Position numbers and translations under genes: made by a program. A DNA stretch of 64,000 nt from Thermococcus nautili. GTDB taxonomy: Archaea > Methanobacteriota_B > Thermococci > Thermococcales > Thermococcaceae. The stretch is taken from the NCBI RefSeq assembly GCF_000585495.1, contig NZ_CP007264.1, forward strand, positions 682,001-746,000. The letters are read 5' to 3'. Under the pieces are notes generated by a model that was not told the origin of the DNA, searched no databases, and was given only the letters and a program-made list of their open reading frames with translations. Positions 8,610 to 16,956 of the stretch are shown here, piece by piece. The stretch's first letter is position 1; each line of letters begins with the position of its first letter.

Positions 8610-8632
8610 TGACACCAGCTATCGCCGAGGGC
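8576..8632 (+). ncRNA. C/D box sRNA guiding 2'-O-methylation, overlapping the 3' end of a gene
   Basis: The architecture is exact: box C ATGACGA (8580-8586), 12-nt guide, box D' CTGA (8599-8602), 3 nt, box C' GTGATGA (8606-8612), 12-nt guide, box D CCGA (8625-8628). GCCC/GGGC closes the ends. The C box has C for U at position 5 and the D box C for U at position 2. These two bases face each other in the kink-turn, so U-U has become C-C. From memory, the D' guide complements ACCCGAAGCC-like and the D guide GATAGCTGGT of 23S rRNA domain II, which would place methyl groups on the G of ACCCG and the second A of GATAG. Confidence 0.8.
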
Positions 8633-8640
8633 TTTTTATA
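8631..8640 (+). promoter_or_regulatory. TATA box of ftsY
   Basis: GCTTTTTATA directly after the sRNA, with the start site expected near 8665 and the GGGTGAG site and ATG (8672) just beyond. The leader would be very short. Confidence 0.5.
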
Positions 8641-8671
8641 GGCCTTCCCCCTCTTTTCTCCGGGTGAGAGC

Positions 8672-9655
8672 ATGTTCGGAAAGCTCAGGGAGAAGCTCAA
8701 GAAGTTCACCAAGCAGGTTGAGGAGAAGATTGAGGAGGAAGAGAAGAAGGTCGAAAAGACCGAGCCGGAAAAGAAGCCCGGCCTCATGGAGAGGCTTCTT
8801 CAGGTCGAGATTAAGGAGAAGGACGTTGAGGAAGCTTTGGACGAACTGGAGCTTGAGCTCCTCGAAGCTGACGTTGCCCTCGAAACCGTCGAGGCCCTGC
8901 GGGAGAAGATTAAGGAGAAGCTGGTCGGAAAGAAGGTCCGCATCGGAACCAACAAGGGCAAGCTGATAGAGGAAGCGCTCCGCGAGGCAATCCTCGAAAT
9001 CCTCACTCCGGAGAAAAAGATTGACCTCCTCGAGATGATTCGCTCCAAAGAAGAGAAGCCCTTCGTGATAGTCTTCGTCGGATTCAACGGCTCGGGGAAG
9101 ACCACGACCATAGCCAAGCTCGCCAACTGGCTCAGGAAGAACGGGCTGAGCGTCGTCATAGCGGCGAGCGATACCTTTAGGGCTGGGGCGATAGAGCAGA
9201 TAGAGGAGCACGCGAAGCGCGTTGGGGTTAAGGTGATAAAGCACGACTACGGAGCGGACCCAGCAGCGGTTGCCTACGACGCAATCCAGCACGCCAAGGC
9301 GAGGGGAGTTGATGTGGTTCTCGTGGACACCGCCGGAAGGAACGAGCTCAACAGGAACCTCATGGACGAGATGAAGAAGATAGTCCGCGTCACCAAGCCG
9401 GACTTAGTAATCTTCGTCGGCGACAGCCTGAGCGGAAACGCCGTTGTGGAGCAGGCCAAGCAGTTCAACGAGGCCGTCAGGATAGACGGAGTAATCCTCA
9501 CCAAGCTCGATGCGGACGCGAGGGGTGGAGCGGCTTTGAGCATAAGCCACGCGATTGGCGCGCCGATACTCTTCGTCGGCGTCGGTCAGGGCTACGACGA
9601 CTTAAAGCCTTTCGACGAGAAGTGGTTCGTGGACAGGATTTTCGGGGAGGAGTGA
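8672..9655 (+). CDS. ftsY: Signal recognition particle receptor FtsY
   Basis: 327 residues. A Lys/Glu-rich N-terminal segment (1-40) leads into the helical N domain and then the SRP GTPase G domain: G1 GFNGSGKTT at about 130, DTFRAGA, G3 DTAGRNE, G4 [10 protein letters not shown] and the closing GVGQGYDDL. FtsY docks the SRP-ribosome complex at the membrane through paired GTPases with SRP54. The length is normal for archaea. The start follows GGGTGAGAGC. It is convergent with the frameshifted membrane-protein gene at 9669. Confidence 0.95.
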   Translation: MFGKLREKLKKFTKQVEEKIEEEEKKVEKTEPEKKPGLMERLLQVEIKEKDVEEALDELELELLEADVALETVEALREKIKEKLVGKKVRIGTNKGKLIEEALREAILEILTPEKKIDLLEMIRSKEEKPFVIVFVGFNGSGKTTTIAKLANWLRKNGLSVVIAASDTFRAGAIEQIEEHAKRVGVKVIKHDYGADPAAVAYDAIQHAKARGVDVVLVDTAGRNELNRNLMDEMKKIVRVTKPDLVIFVGDSLSGNAVVEQAKQFNEAVRIDGVILTKLDADARGGAALSISHAIGAPILFVGVGQGYDDLKPFDEKWFVDRIFGEE

Positions 9656-9668
9656 CTTCTCTCTTTTC

Positions 9669-10130
9669 TTACACGCTGACCGCAAGTTTCATGCAAACCA
9701 CAAACCAGATGGCGAAGAGGCTCAGAACTGCCGAGACGGCCCAGAGGGTTTTCTCGCTTCTATCCGGTTGTATCTTCAAAATTCTTTCTCTCGCCCACTG
9801 GATGAGCGATGTGAGGAGAAGGATGAGGAGCATGGCGATTCCTCCGTCAAGGGCCAGGAGCGCCGTCCTGGCAAGCACCACAACCCCTGCCGAACCTAAA
9901 AGAATGGCAGTCTTTAGGGAAGTTCCTCCAGAGGGCAAAAAGGGCAACAATGATGAACGGAAGCGCGGCGGCGAGAGAAAGGCCAACTATGGGGTGAACT
10001 CGGAGGAGCGGGCCGGAGGATTTCTCGACCAGCAAACGGCCTTTATGTAGTCCTCCCACGGAACTGCAAAAGCAAGCACGAACTCGACGGAGAGAAAGAG
10101 GAGGGGATAAAGAAGAGAGCGGAGCTTCAT
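9669..10130 (-). pseudogene. Small multi-spanning membrane protein with two compensating frameshifts
   Basis: An ATG at 10130 with a GGGTGAG site encodes MKLRSLLYPLLFLSVEFVLA, a first membrane helix, then WEDYIKAVCWSRN before a stop. The continuation is one frame away (VHPIVGLSLAAALPFIIVALFALW, a second helix). It then returns to the first frame (LKTAILLGSAGVVVLA onward), giving further helices and ending KLAVSV. A missing base near 10020-10060 and an extra base near 9900-9930 would join the parts into a protein of about 150 residues with four helices. It follows the 10146 gene closely, as in an operon. It is either a decayed gene or contains two sequencing errors. No function is assigned. 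Confidence 0.6.
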
Positions 10131-10145
10131 CGGGCTCACCCAACC

Positions 10146-10871
10146 TCACCTGGGGAAAATTGAGTCGGCGAGTTTTTTGACGTCATCCTCTCCTCCCAAG
10201 GCGAGAATCAGGTACAAGTTGCCCGCGTCCCTTGTTTCAATCACAAGCAGGTAATCACCTCCTTTCTTGAACACCCAGCCCTTGGAAAGACCGCCGGAAA
10301 GCTCCTTGACTGCAGTATGGCCTGAGTGCTCAAGCTTGGAGATGTAGGCGTCCACAATCTCGCTGGGATTCTTCTCGTAATCAAGTCTAAATGCTTCGGT
10401 TATCTTCGACTTCTCCGGCGTTTCCCCATAGTCTACCTTGGCTATTATCGCCGTCCCCTCCAAGGGATACACGTAAACTGCAAGGTAAACCCTTCCCGAA
10501 AGAGTTACGTTTGAGAGAGCCACTCCCGACATGATGAAGCCAGTCCAGTTCTCAGAGTAACCCTCGAGCGCCTTAAAGTAGCACTGCGGCCTTTCATCGG
10601 TCCAGTTAGAGGGCCGAAAGTTAAAGAAGCCAATAAGCACGTGCCTTGGGCTTCCGTTCACAACTTCGTCGAGTGTTATACCCTTAAATCCTGCCCCGGG
10701 AGGAAAGCTTGGACCCACTACCATTGGGGGCTTAGCGTTGCTGACGTTTATAGGCACTCTTGAGAAACACTGACCTTTTTCATTCTTTTTTGTTTTGGCA
10801 ATAAAAATACTTCCACTAATTAACGCCAAAAGTAAAATTAGAAGGAAAAAACGTAAAGTCTTTCTTTTCAT
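10146..10871 (-). CDS. Secreted or membrane-anchored hypothetical protein
   Basis: 241 residues beginning MKRKTLRF with a hydrophobic helix (about 8-26) that acts as signal or anchor, followed by a Lys-rich turn and an exported domain with several NxS/T sequons. I do not recognise the family. The ATG at 10871 is favoured because a perfect AGGAGGTGA lies 4 bases upstream and overlaps the stop of the peptidase gene (TGA at 10876-10878), so the two are translationally coupled. The 5' part of the gene is notably AT-rich. Three genes in a row (peptidase, this one, membrane protein) probably work at the cell surface. Confidence 0.65.
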   Translation of the reverse strand: MKRKTLRFFLLILLLALISGSIFIAKTKKNEKGQCFSRVPINVSNAKPPMVVGPSFPPGAGFKGITLDEVVNGSPRHVLIGFFNFRPSNWTDERPQCYFKALEGYSENWTGFIMSGVALSNVTLSGRVYLAVYVYPLEGTAIIAKVDYGETPEKSKITEAFRLDYEKNPSEIVDAYISKLEHSGHTAVKELSGGLSKGWVFKKGGDYLLVIETRDAGNLYLILALGGEDDVKKLADSIFPR

Positions 10872-10875
10872 TAAT

Positions 10876-12079
10876 TCACCTCCTATGCACAAAGACAAAC
10901 CATGCCTCTTTCCAATTTCCGTCTGCTATGTAATGACTTTTGTTGTCCCAAGTATCATGAATTTCCCAGTAGAATGATGATGAATATCCAACGTATCCGA
11001 CCACTGTAACTGCATGGTTTCCGTAATTCTGAGTACGGTCTAATGCGGAACCTCCACCAATCATCAATAGCACTAGAGGATGATTATTGTTTATATCAGA
11101 TACTGCATCATAGAAACCTTCTGAACTGCTTTCCAGCCAAGCGTTATAGTCATGCTGAACTACGTTGTTGAGAGATATCTTGCTAGATATGTATTGATAT
11201 TCTTCATAGAGATTTTTTATACCTGGAACCACGTCAGATATCTGAGTGCCCCCATTTTCGTCTGTATTCATTGTATGATGTAGAACGTCAATTAAAGCTT
11301 CCCTGTCCCAGGAATCTTGAAGTTGCGGCTCATAGTATGCTATCACCATTGAAGCCGCTATCGGCGCACATCCATCCCACCATGACCATGGGTCTTCCTT
11401 GGGCCCTACATTATACGGATATGAAGTAGAGGAACTCCCCGGATCTGTTGTAGTCCACGCAGGTACGTTAGAGATATGTTTTTCGGCATATGTGGATGTG
11501 GACACAGTATATATGTTATCTATTCCCTCCCTTTCTAAAGACATCGTTGTGTAAGAACGAGCTAATGAAATTTCTTTTGGAACAGAAATCTGTCTGCCAT
11601 GAATGTCCATAGCCTTTCCCTTATCCAGCTCTACGCTGTAGCTTAACGCCCCATAATAAAGCAGTCTGTGTTTCTCTACTGAGAATCCTCTAACTCTGGC
11701 CCTGCCTATTCTCCCCAGCCTCTTGCTCGGCGCCTCACCTTTGCCGAACTCAAGAATTGGGGGCATGTATCTCTGAGCTGCCACAAGTATAAAACCATCT
11801 GGCTTTCCGTTGACCAGCACGGTGAACTCGTAGGCACTCTTGGTTCCGTTGGGGAAGTAGTATATTACGGGCTGGGAAAGCTTTGCCCTCTTCCAGTCCT
11901 CGAAGCCCGGAACGTTTGACGATGCCCACTGGAGATGCCTCTGGGCAATAAGCTTGGCCTCGGCAGGTGTCACAAAACTACCTTGACCCTTCGTAGGAAC
12001 AAACCTCAAAGCTCCCGCGAAGCTACTCAGAACCAAAACTGCAAAAAAAAACCGCCAATATTCGGACGCCTAATCGCAT
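10876..12079 (-). pseudogene. Secreted C39-like cysteine peptidase, frame broken at a nine-T run in the signal sequence
   Basis: The frame from about 12036 to 10876 encodes a pro-domain (about 20-130, ending GFILVAAQRYMPPI) and a papain-fold C39-like catalytic domain: DGCAPIAASM with the nucleophilic Cys, GNHAVTVVGY with His, and HDTWDN with the acidic residue. The frame lacks a good start. Upstream, the ATG at 12079 after GGTGGTTACC encodes MRLGVRILAVFF and then shifts frame in nine consecutive Ts. With eight Ts it continues AVLVLSSFAGA, a perfect signal peptide, giving 400 residues. Sequencing error, slippage or real inactivation are all possible. It is placed here as broken although the domain is intact. 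Confidence 0.75.
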
Positions 12080-12110
12080 GGTAACCACCAAAGGTTGTAT
12101 AATGTAATAC

Positions 12111-12120
12111 CTTAAAAAGT
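12111..12120 (-). promoter_or_regulatory. TATA box of the peptidase cluster
   Basis: ACTTTTTAAG on the minus strand. A start near 12087 leaves a few bases before the ATG at 12079. Its presence supports the upstream start across the poly-T frameshift. The roughly 110 bases between here and surE hold nothing else I can see. Confidence 0.5.
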
Positions 12121-12191
12121 TTCCTGTTTGTTTATTTTGTAACAAACCGCTATCCTACCTTTAACTAAAAATAATGAGCACATTTATGCGT

Positions 12192-12971
12192 CTATGTGTT
12201 ATCAAAGAGAACGCTCTTTATCTCCTCGAAATCCACCCTCGCCGTCATATCGATGTTTATCGGCGTAACGCTGACTTTCCTCTCGACCTTCAGGGCGTAG
12301 GCATCGGTTCCCGGCTCGAAGTCCTGAACGAGCCTGCCGACAATCCAGTAGTAGGGGTTGCCCTTCGGGTCAATGCGCTCCTCGACCGTCGGGGAGTAGC
12401 GCTTCCTGGCTAAGCGGGTGATTGCTATCTCCGTCTCCTCCGTCGCGTCGCTCGGCACGTTGACGTTGAGCATGTCCACTCCCTCTGGAAGACCCCTCTC
12501 AAGGACAGCACCGGCTATTCTCCTGAGGAAGTGCGCCGAGACCGAGAAGTCAACCCCTTCACCCTCGCCGAGGGTCTTCTTCCACTCAACCTCGAGACTA
12601 ATCGCTATGCTCGGAATTCCATGAGTTGAAGCCTCTATCGCCGCTGAAGCCGTTCCGGAGACGGTTATCTCCGTGCTGAGGTTCTCGCCGAGGTTAATCC
12701 CACTGACCGCTAAGTCGAAGCCACCGAAGCGAGCCAAGGCGAAAATCACACAGTCTGTAGGAGTTCCATCTATTCCGTAAGCCACTTTCGCCCCGGGGAC
12801 GTCAACGCGCTTGGCCCTTATCGGCCTGTGGAGCGTCATGGCCCTGCCGCTCGCGCTCCTCTGGAAGAGCGGGGCAACGACGTAAACTTCGCCGAGCTCG
12901 CTCAGGGCTTTCACAGCGGCGCGCAGGCCGTTGGAGTAAATTCCGTCGTCGTTAGTGAGGAGGATTCTCAA
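12192..12971 (-). CDS. surE: 5'/3'-nucleotidase SurE
   Basis: 259 residues starting MRILLTNDDGIYSNG, the SurE metal site (the two Asp in NDD). It continues with RSASGRAMTLHRP, YGIDGTPTDCV and SGINLGENL, all SurE signatures. The enzyme removes phosphate from nucleoside monophosphates with a divalent metal in the cytoplasm. The length is typical. The start lies 3 bases after the stop of the PIN gene, so it may be read from the toxin-antitoxin promoter. Confidence 0.94.
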   Translation of the reverse strand: MRILLTNDDGIYSNGLRAAVKALSELGEVYVVAPLFQRSASGRAMTLHRPIRAKRVDVPGAKVAYGIDGTPTDCVIFALARFGGFDLAVSGINLGENLSTEITVSGTASAAIEASTHGIPSIAISLEVEWKKTLGEGEGVDFSVSAHFLRRIAGAVLERGLPEGVDMLNVNVPSDATEETEIAITRLARKRYSPTVEERIDPKGNPYYWIVGRLVQDFEPGTDAYALKVERKVSVTPINIDMTARVDFEEIKSVLFDNT

Positions 12972-12973
12972 GG

Positions 12974-13438
12974 CTACACCTCCAAGTCTTCAACTTTTGA
13001 AATCGCTAAAAGACCTTCCCGTGGTGCAACGGTAAGCAGGTCAGAATCGAGGCTCACTATCCCGTCAAGACCGTAGTATTTGGCTGTTGCCAAGATTAGC
13101 GCATCGCTGGGGAGGAGACCATAAGTGGTGACAATTGTGAGCGCCTCAACTATTATCTCATTCGTTGTATCCAAGAATTTCGGAAACGCGAGAAGGGGCA
13201 ACACAAAGTCGACAAACTCATTGCCGACCTTTTTAACAAGCTCTGGATGCTTTTTTAAGCCCCAGTATCCCTTACCCGTTCTGTGCTTGAGATACATAAA
13301 AAGAACCTCGTTGTAAACCACGTCGTTTATAAACAGAGAGTATCTCCCTGTGAACAGCTTCTCGACGAGTTGTTCGGCTACATGATTTCCTCGAAAGTTC
13401 TCGATAAACACGTTGCTGTCAAGGAACAAGCTCATCAT
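12974..13438 (-). CDS. PIN-domain ribonuclease, VapC-like toxin
   Basis: 154 residues. LFLDSNVFIENF gives the first catalytic Asp, NEVLFMY the Glu region, LPSDALILATAKYYG and SLDSDLL the remaining acidic residues of the PIN site. Toxins of this kind cut RNA with Mg2+. The start (ATGATG) overlaps the last codons of the small upstream protein, a normal antitoxin-toxin arrangement. Confidence 0.85.
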   Translation of the reverse strand: MMSLFLDSNVFIENFRGNHVAEQLVEKLFTGRYSLFINDVVYNEVLFMYLKHRTGKGYWGLKKHPELVKKVGNEFVDFVLPLLAFPKFLDTTNEIIVEALTIVTTYGLLPSDALILATAKYYGLDGIVSLDSDLLTVAPREGLLAISKVEDLEV

Positions 13439-13613
13439 ACATCTCCGCCTCCAGCTCCTGCCAGGATTTTGCTCCTTTCATGATTCCCTTTGCTCGTTTG
13501 AGGGCTTCTTCCACGTTTAGCTTGCCTTGTAGCATTGCCAGTTCAATCTTTAGCCGTTCAACGTTTTTCTGAGATGTTTTAATTACAATATGAACTTCGG
13601 TAACTTCTTCCAT
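13419..13613 (-). CDS. Small antitoxin paired with the PIN toxin
   Basis: 64 residues, highly charged, no Cys: MEEVTEVHIVIK, then a helical Lys/Glu-rich part and a C-terminal SWQELEAEMYDELVP typical of antitoxin tails that wrap a PIN toxin. The ATG at 13613 follows GGTGGG by 4 bases. It overlaps the toxin by 20 bases. The DNA-binding fold is not clear by eye. Confidence 0.7.
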   Translation of the reverse strand: MEEVTEVHIVIKTSQKNVERLKIELAMLQGKLNVEEALKRAKGIMKGAKSWQELEAEMYDELVP

Positions 13614-13646
13614 TTTCCCACCAACCATTTCTCGACGCAAGGAGAT

Positions 13647-14063
13647 TTAAACCTTCACCACCCTGACATCGAGCTTTTCAAAGTCCCTATCGAACGTGTA
13701 AATCTCCTCTATGTCGAGTTCTTTCATCTTAACGTAGGCCAAAGCGTCGTTCACGCCGAGGTTTTTCTCCTCGGCTATGAGAGTTGCCTTTAGATAATCA
13801 CTGGGAGAGACCGGAAGAACTTCAATGTTCTCACTCGTTAAAACCGCCAGAACGACCTCAACGGCCTTCTTCTTTCCTCCCCTGCTCTCGACGACGTTGG
13901 CAACCTCGCTCAGGTGGACGACCGTAGTTACCACGTGCTCACCATCGCTCACCCTCGTGAGTATCGCCTTGGCCCGCTCCTTGATTTCCTTAACATTCTC
14001 TGGTGGCTCCTTCTTCGGCCTTAGAAACGCGTATATGAAGACGTTGGCGTCGATGAACCTCAT
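13647..14063 (-). CDS. PIN-domain ribonuclease, VapC-like toxin (second pair)
   Basis: 138 residues beginning MRFIDANVFIYAF with the first Asp. It continues with TVVHLSEVANVVE, LGVNDALAYVKMKE and FDRDFEKL, the other acidic positions of the PIN fold. The start is set by the ATGA overlap with the stop of the AbrB-like gene. It is unrelated in detail to the neighbouring PIN protein at 12974. Confidence 0.85.
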   Translation of the reverse strand: MRFIDANVFIYAFLRPKKEPPENVKEIKERAKAILTRVSDGEHVVTTVVHLSEVANVVESRGGKKKAVEVVLAVLTSENIEVLPVSPSDYLKATLIAEEKNLGVNDALAYVKMKELDIEEIYTFDRDFEKLDVRVVKV

Positions 14064-14278
14064 TCCATCCACAGCTCCTTTTTGAGCTCCTCCCATTCCT
14101 TCAGCTCATCAATCTCAACACTGTCGAAGAACTTCCGCAGGTTGGCTCTCCTCCTCGGAAGGAGCTCCACCCTATCGCCAAGGTCAACTATTATGACTTC
14201 GTCGCCAAGCTTCTCCCTAATCTCGCGGGGAATGAGAAGCCTGCCCTGGGAGTCGAGACGTTTCACCACTATTTCCAT
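14060..14278 (-). CDS. AbrB/MazE-family antitoxin (swapped-hairpin DNA-binding protein)
   Basis: 72 residues: MEIVVKRLDSQGRLLIPREIREKLG is the classic AbrB swapped-hairpin motif, followed by EVIIVDLGDRVELLPRR and a charged tail that should bind the toxin. The start at 14278 follows GGTGAGGAT. The stop overlaps the PIN start. It would neutralise the toxin and repress its own promoter at 14311. Confidence 0.85.
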   Translation of the reverse strand: MEIVVKRLDSQGRLLIPREIREKLGDEVIIVDLGDRVELLPRRRANLRKFFDSVEIDELKEWEELKKELWME

Positions 14279-14310
14279 ATCCTCACCATTTTTTGGATTT
14301 ACTACCACCC

Positions 14311-14345
14311 TTAAATACGTTTTGACATAGCCTACCTTTAAAAAC
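14311..14345. promoter_or_regulatory. Divergent TATA boxes for the AbrB/PIN pair and RaSEA
   Basis: TTAAATAC at 14311-14318 serves the minus-strand pair, about 35 bases from its ATG. CTTTAAAAAC at 14336-14345 serves the plus-strand gene, about 30 bases from its ATG at 14375. Binding of the AbrB protein here could touch both promoters. Confidence 0.45.
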
Positions 14346-14374
14346 CCCTGCCCCAACGCCCCTCAGGTGAGAGC

Positions 14375-15349
14375 ATGACCTACTGGACGAGTGAGGACAA
14401 CGTTGCCGGAAAGCCGGGAACGGCGCTCTTCATAATCCTCCCCACGATAGGCTGCTACCGCTTCAGAATAGGGAAGGCCTGCTACATGTGCGCCTATCCA
14501 ACTGCCGCGCCGAAGGTGAAGTGGAGCCAGGAAGCAATAGTGGACTACGTGAGGGAAGCGCTGGAGAAAATAAAAGGCAAAAAAGGCCCTTTCGCGGTCA
14601 GAATGTTCACATCGGGTTCTTTCCTCGACAACGGCGAGCTCAAACCTGAAACGAGAAGAAAAATCTTCGAGCTTCTGGCGGAGATGGAGAACGTTGAGGA
14701 AATCGTCATCGAGAGCAGGAGCGAGCTGGTTCGCTACGACGCGGTTAAAGAGCTGGCCGAGATAGTTCCGGATAAGCACTTCGAGGTTGCCATAGGGCTG
14801 GAAACGGCCAACGATGACATCGCCGACGTCTCGATAAACAAGGGCAACACCTTCGAGGACTTCGTGAGGGCCTCGGAGATAACGAGGAAGGCTGGAGCGA
14901 AAGTCAAAACCTACCTCCTGCTGAAGCCGATTTTCCTGAGCGAGAGAACCGCCATCGAGGACGTCAAGGAGAGCATAATCAAGGCCGAGCCCTACACTGA
15001 TACCTTCTCGATAAACATCACGGACATTCAGAAGGGGACGCTCTACGAGAGGCTGTGGGAGAAGAGCGAGTACCGCCCGCCGTGGCTCTGGAGCGCGGTC
15101 GAGGTCCTAATCTGGGCGAAGAAAAAGTTCCCGAACAAGAGAATCCTGAGCGACCCCGTTGGAGCGGGCTCAAAGCGCGGACCCCACAACTGTCTGACAG
15201 ACTACGACCGCGTTATCGGCAGGGCGATAAAGAAGTTCTCGGCGACGCAGGATTTGAAATACATCGAAAACCTCAAGCCGGAGTGCAGGGAGCGGTGGAG
15301 CTACATCGTCGAGAACGGGCTTTTGGACTGGCAGTTGGTTATGTGGTGA
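14375..15349 (+). CDS. Archaeosine biosynthesis radical SAM protein RaSEA
   Basis: 324 residues. Cys27, Cys36 and Cys39 in GCYRFRIGKACYMCAYP form the radical-SAM 4Fe-4S site in the Elp3-like spacing. FTSGSFLD and VAIGLETAND follow as the SAM-binding and barrel motifs. RaSEA works with ArcS to turn a lysine-modified preQ0 base at position 15 of tRNA into archaeosine, a stabilising modification in thermophiles. Its partner ArcS is not in the window. The ATG follows GGTGAGAGC. It is a single gene. Confidence 0.88.
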   Translation: MTYWTSEDNVAGKPGTALFIILPTIGCYRFRIGKACYMCAYPTAAPKVKWSQEAIVDYVREALEKIKGKKGPFAVRMFTSGSFLDNGELKPETRRKIFELLAEMENVEEIVIESRSELVRYDAVKELAEIVPDKHFEVAIGLETANDDIADVSINKGNTFEDFVRASEITRKAGAKVKTYLLLKPIFLSERTAIEDVKESIIKAEPYTDTFSINITDIQKGTLYERLWEKSEYRPPWLWSAVEVLIWAKKKFPNKRILSDPVGAGSKRGPHNCLTDYDRVIGRAIKKFSATQDLKYIENLKPECRERWSYIVENGLLDWQLVMW

Positions 15350-15421
15350 TTCTTCGAAAGCCCCTTGCCTTCTCCAAAACTTTTATCCCGATGCACGTTT
15401 GCCCTCGAATGAACCTTTTCT

Positions 15422-15455
15422 GGACATCAATGTCCCCCCGCGAAAGCTTTAAATG
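15422..15455 (+). promoter_or_regulatory. Promoter of the 2-ketoacid oxidoreductase operon with an upstream palindrome
   Basis: AAGCTTTAAATG (15444-15455) is a BRE/TATA about 40 bases before the korD ATG. Eight bases upstream of it lies the perfect inverted repeat GGACAT-CA-ATGTCC (15422-15435). A site upstream of the BRE suits an activator, which is inference. Confidence 0.5.
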
Positions 15456-15493
15456 TTGACAAACGTAAAAGGCCACGTCGAGAGGTGGTCCCG

Positions 15494-15763
15494 ATGGCCG
15501 AAAACGCGAACACCGTTGTTGAAAAAAACGGCTACCTTGTCGTCGGAAAGGCGGAAGGAATCGTTGAGATTGACGTTGATACATTTCTCTGCAAGGGCTG
15601 TGGAATTTGTGTCGAGATGTGCCCGAGGAAGGTCTTCGAGTGGAGCAAGGAGCTGAGCGAGAAAGGTGTGCACTATCCAGTCCCTGTTCACGCGGAGAAG
15701 TGCGTCAAGTGCAAGCTCTGTGAACTGCTCTGCCCGGACTTCGCCATCGCGGTAAGGTGGTGA
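15494..15763 (+). CDS. korD: 2-oxoglutarate:ferredoxin oxidoreductase delta subunit (ferredoxin-like)
   Basis: 89 residues with two 4Fe-4S motifs: CKGCGICVEMCP and CVKCKLCELLCP. It passes electrons from the thiamine site to ferredoxin. The ATG at 15494 follows GAGGTGGT. It is the first gene of the operon and its stop overlaps the ribosome binding site of korA. The second set of subunits downstream has no delta gene of its own, so it may share this one or work without it. Confidence 0.9.
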   Translation: MAENANTVVEKNGYLVVGKAEGIVEIDVDTFLCKGCGICVEMCPRKVFEWSKELSEKGVHYPVPVHAEKCVKCKLCELLCPDFAIAVRW

Positions 15764-15765
15764 CC

Positions 15766-16956
15766 ATGATAATCCGCGGTGACGAGCCGGAGCAGATTAG
15801 GCTCCTCAGGAAGCTCTACAAGCCCGGCAACTACTTCATGCAGGGCAACGAGGCCGTAGCTTACGGCGCTCTGTTTGCGGGCTGTCGATTCTACGCTGGC
15901 TACCCGATAACCCCGTCGAGCGAGATAGCTGAAACCATGGCGCGCGAACTGCCGAAGCTCGGTGGCTACTACCTCCAGATGGAGGACGAAATTGGAAGCA
16001 TAGCGGCGATGATAGGCGCCTCCTGGACGGGCTTCAAGGTCATGACGGCAACGGCCGGTCCGGGCTTCTCGCTGATGCAGGAAAACCTTGGCTACGCCGT
16101 AATGACCGAGACTCCGCTCGTTCTGGTCGACGTCCAGAGGAGCGGGCCTTCAACCGGCCAGGCCACGAAGGGAGCACAGGGAGACTTCTTCCAGGCCAGA
16201 TGGGGAACGCACGGCGACCACCCGATTGTTGCCGTCTCTCCAACGAGCGGGCAAGACGCTTTCTGGGAAATCATCAGGGCTTTCAACATCGCCGAGAGGC
16301 TCAGAACTCCGGTGGTGTTCCTCTTCGACGGTGTTCTCGCCCACACTCGCGAGCTGGTGAAGATTCCGAGTGTGGACGAGGTGGAGATAACCTACCGTAA
16401 GCTTCCCCAGAACGAGGAGGAAGCCAAGCTTCCCTTCGGCGACCCGCACGGAGACGGCGTTCCGCCGATGCCCCTCTTCGGCCACGGCTACTTCACCCAC
16501 GTGACAGGCTCGACCCACAAGGAGAACGGCCTGCGCGATGTTTACACGCCGGAAGTCCACGACAGGCTCGTCAGGAGAATCCACCGGAAGATAGAGAAGA
16601 ATAGGCACGTCTACGAGAAGTACGAGGAGCACTTTACCGATGATGCCGAAATACTCGTCGTCAGCTGGGGTGTTACGGCGAGACCTGCCCTCGGAGCCGT
16701 TCTAAAGGCGAGGGAAGAGGGAATAAAGGTCGGCCTCTTCGTGCCGAAGACTGTTCACCCGTTCCCTGGAGAGAGAATGAGGGAGCTCGGAAAGCGCGTT
16801 AGGGCAATACTCGTCCCGGAGATGAACCTCGGCCAGATGATTCTTGAAGTTCAGCGCTACGTCAACGACGACGTTCTGCTCAAGGGCGTTAACAAGATTG
16901 GTGGCGTTCCCCTGACCGTTGAGGAAATCCTGCGCGAGATAAGGGGTGTTGCCTGA
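15766..16956 (+). CDS. korA: 2-oxoglutarate:ferredoxin oxidoreductase alpha subunit
   Basis: 396 residues: QGNEAVAYGALFAGCRFYAGYPITPSSE is the pyrimidine-binding start of the family, followed by MEDEIGSIAAMIGASW and ATAGPGFSLMQENLGYA. The C-terminal domain (from about 300) ends VPEMNLGQM. With korB it makes the thiamine diphosphate site that decarboxylates 2-oxoglutarate to succinyl-CoA. The ATG at 15766 follows GGTGGTGA. The substrate is assigned by similarity, and paralogues 3 kb away show that specificity differs between the sets. Confidence 0.9.
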   Translation: MIIRGDEPEQIRLLRKLYKPGNYFMQGNEAVAYGALFAGCRFYAGYPITPSSEIAETMARELPKLGGYYLQMEDEIGSIAAMIGASWTGFKVMTATAGPGFSLMQENLGYAVMTETPLVLVDVQRSGPSTGQATKGAQGDFFQARWGTHGDHPIVAVSPTSGQDAFWEIIRAFNIAERLRTPVVFLFDGVLAHTRELVKIPSVDEVEITYRKLPQNEEEAKLPFGDPHGDGVPPMPLFGHGYFTHVTGSTHKENGLRDVYTPEVHDRLVRRIHRKIEKNRHVYEKYEEHFTDDAEILVVSWGVTARPALGAVLKAREEGIKVGLFVPKTVHPFPGERMRELGKRVRAILVPEMNLGQMILEVQRYVNDDVLLKGVNKIGGVPLTVEEILREIRGVA

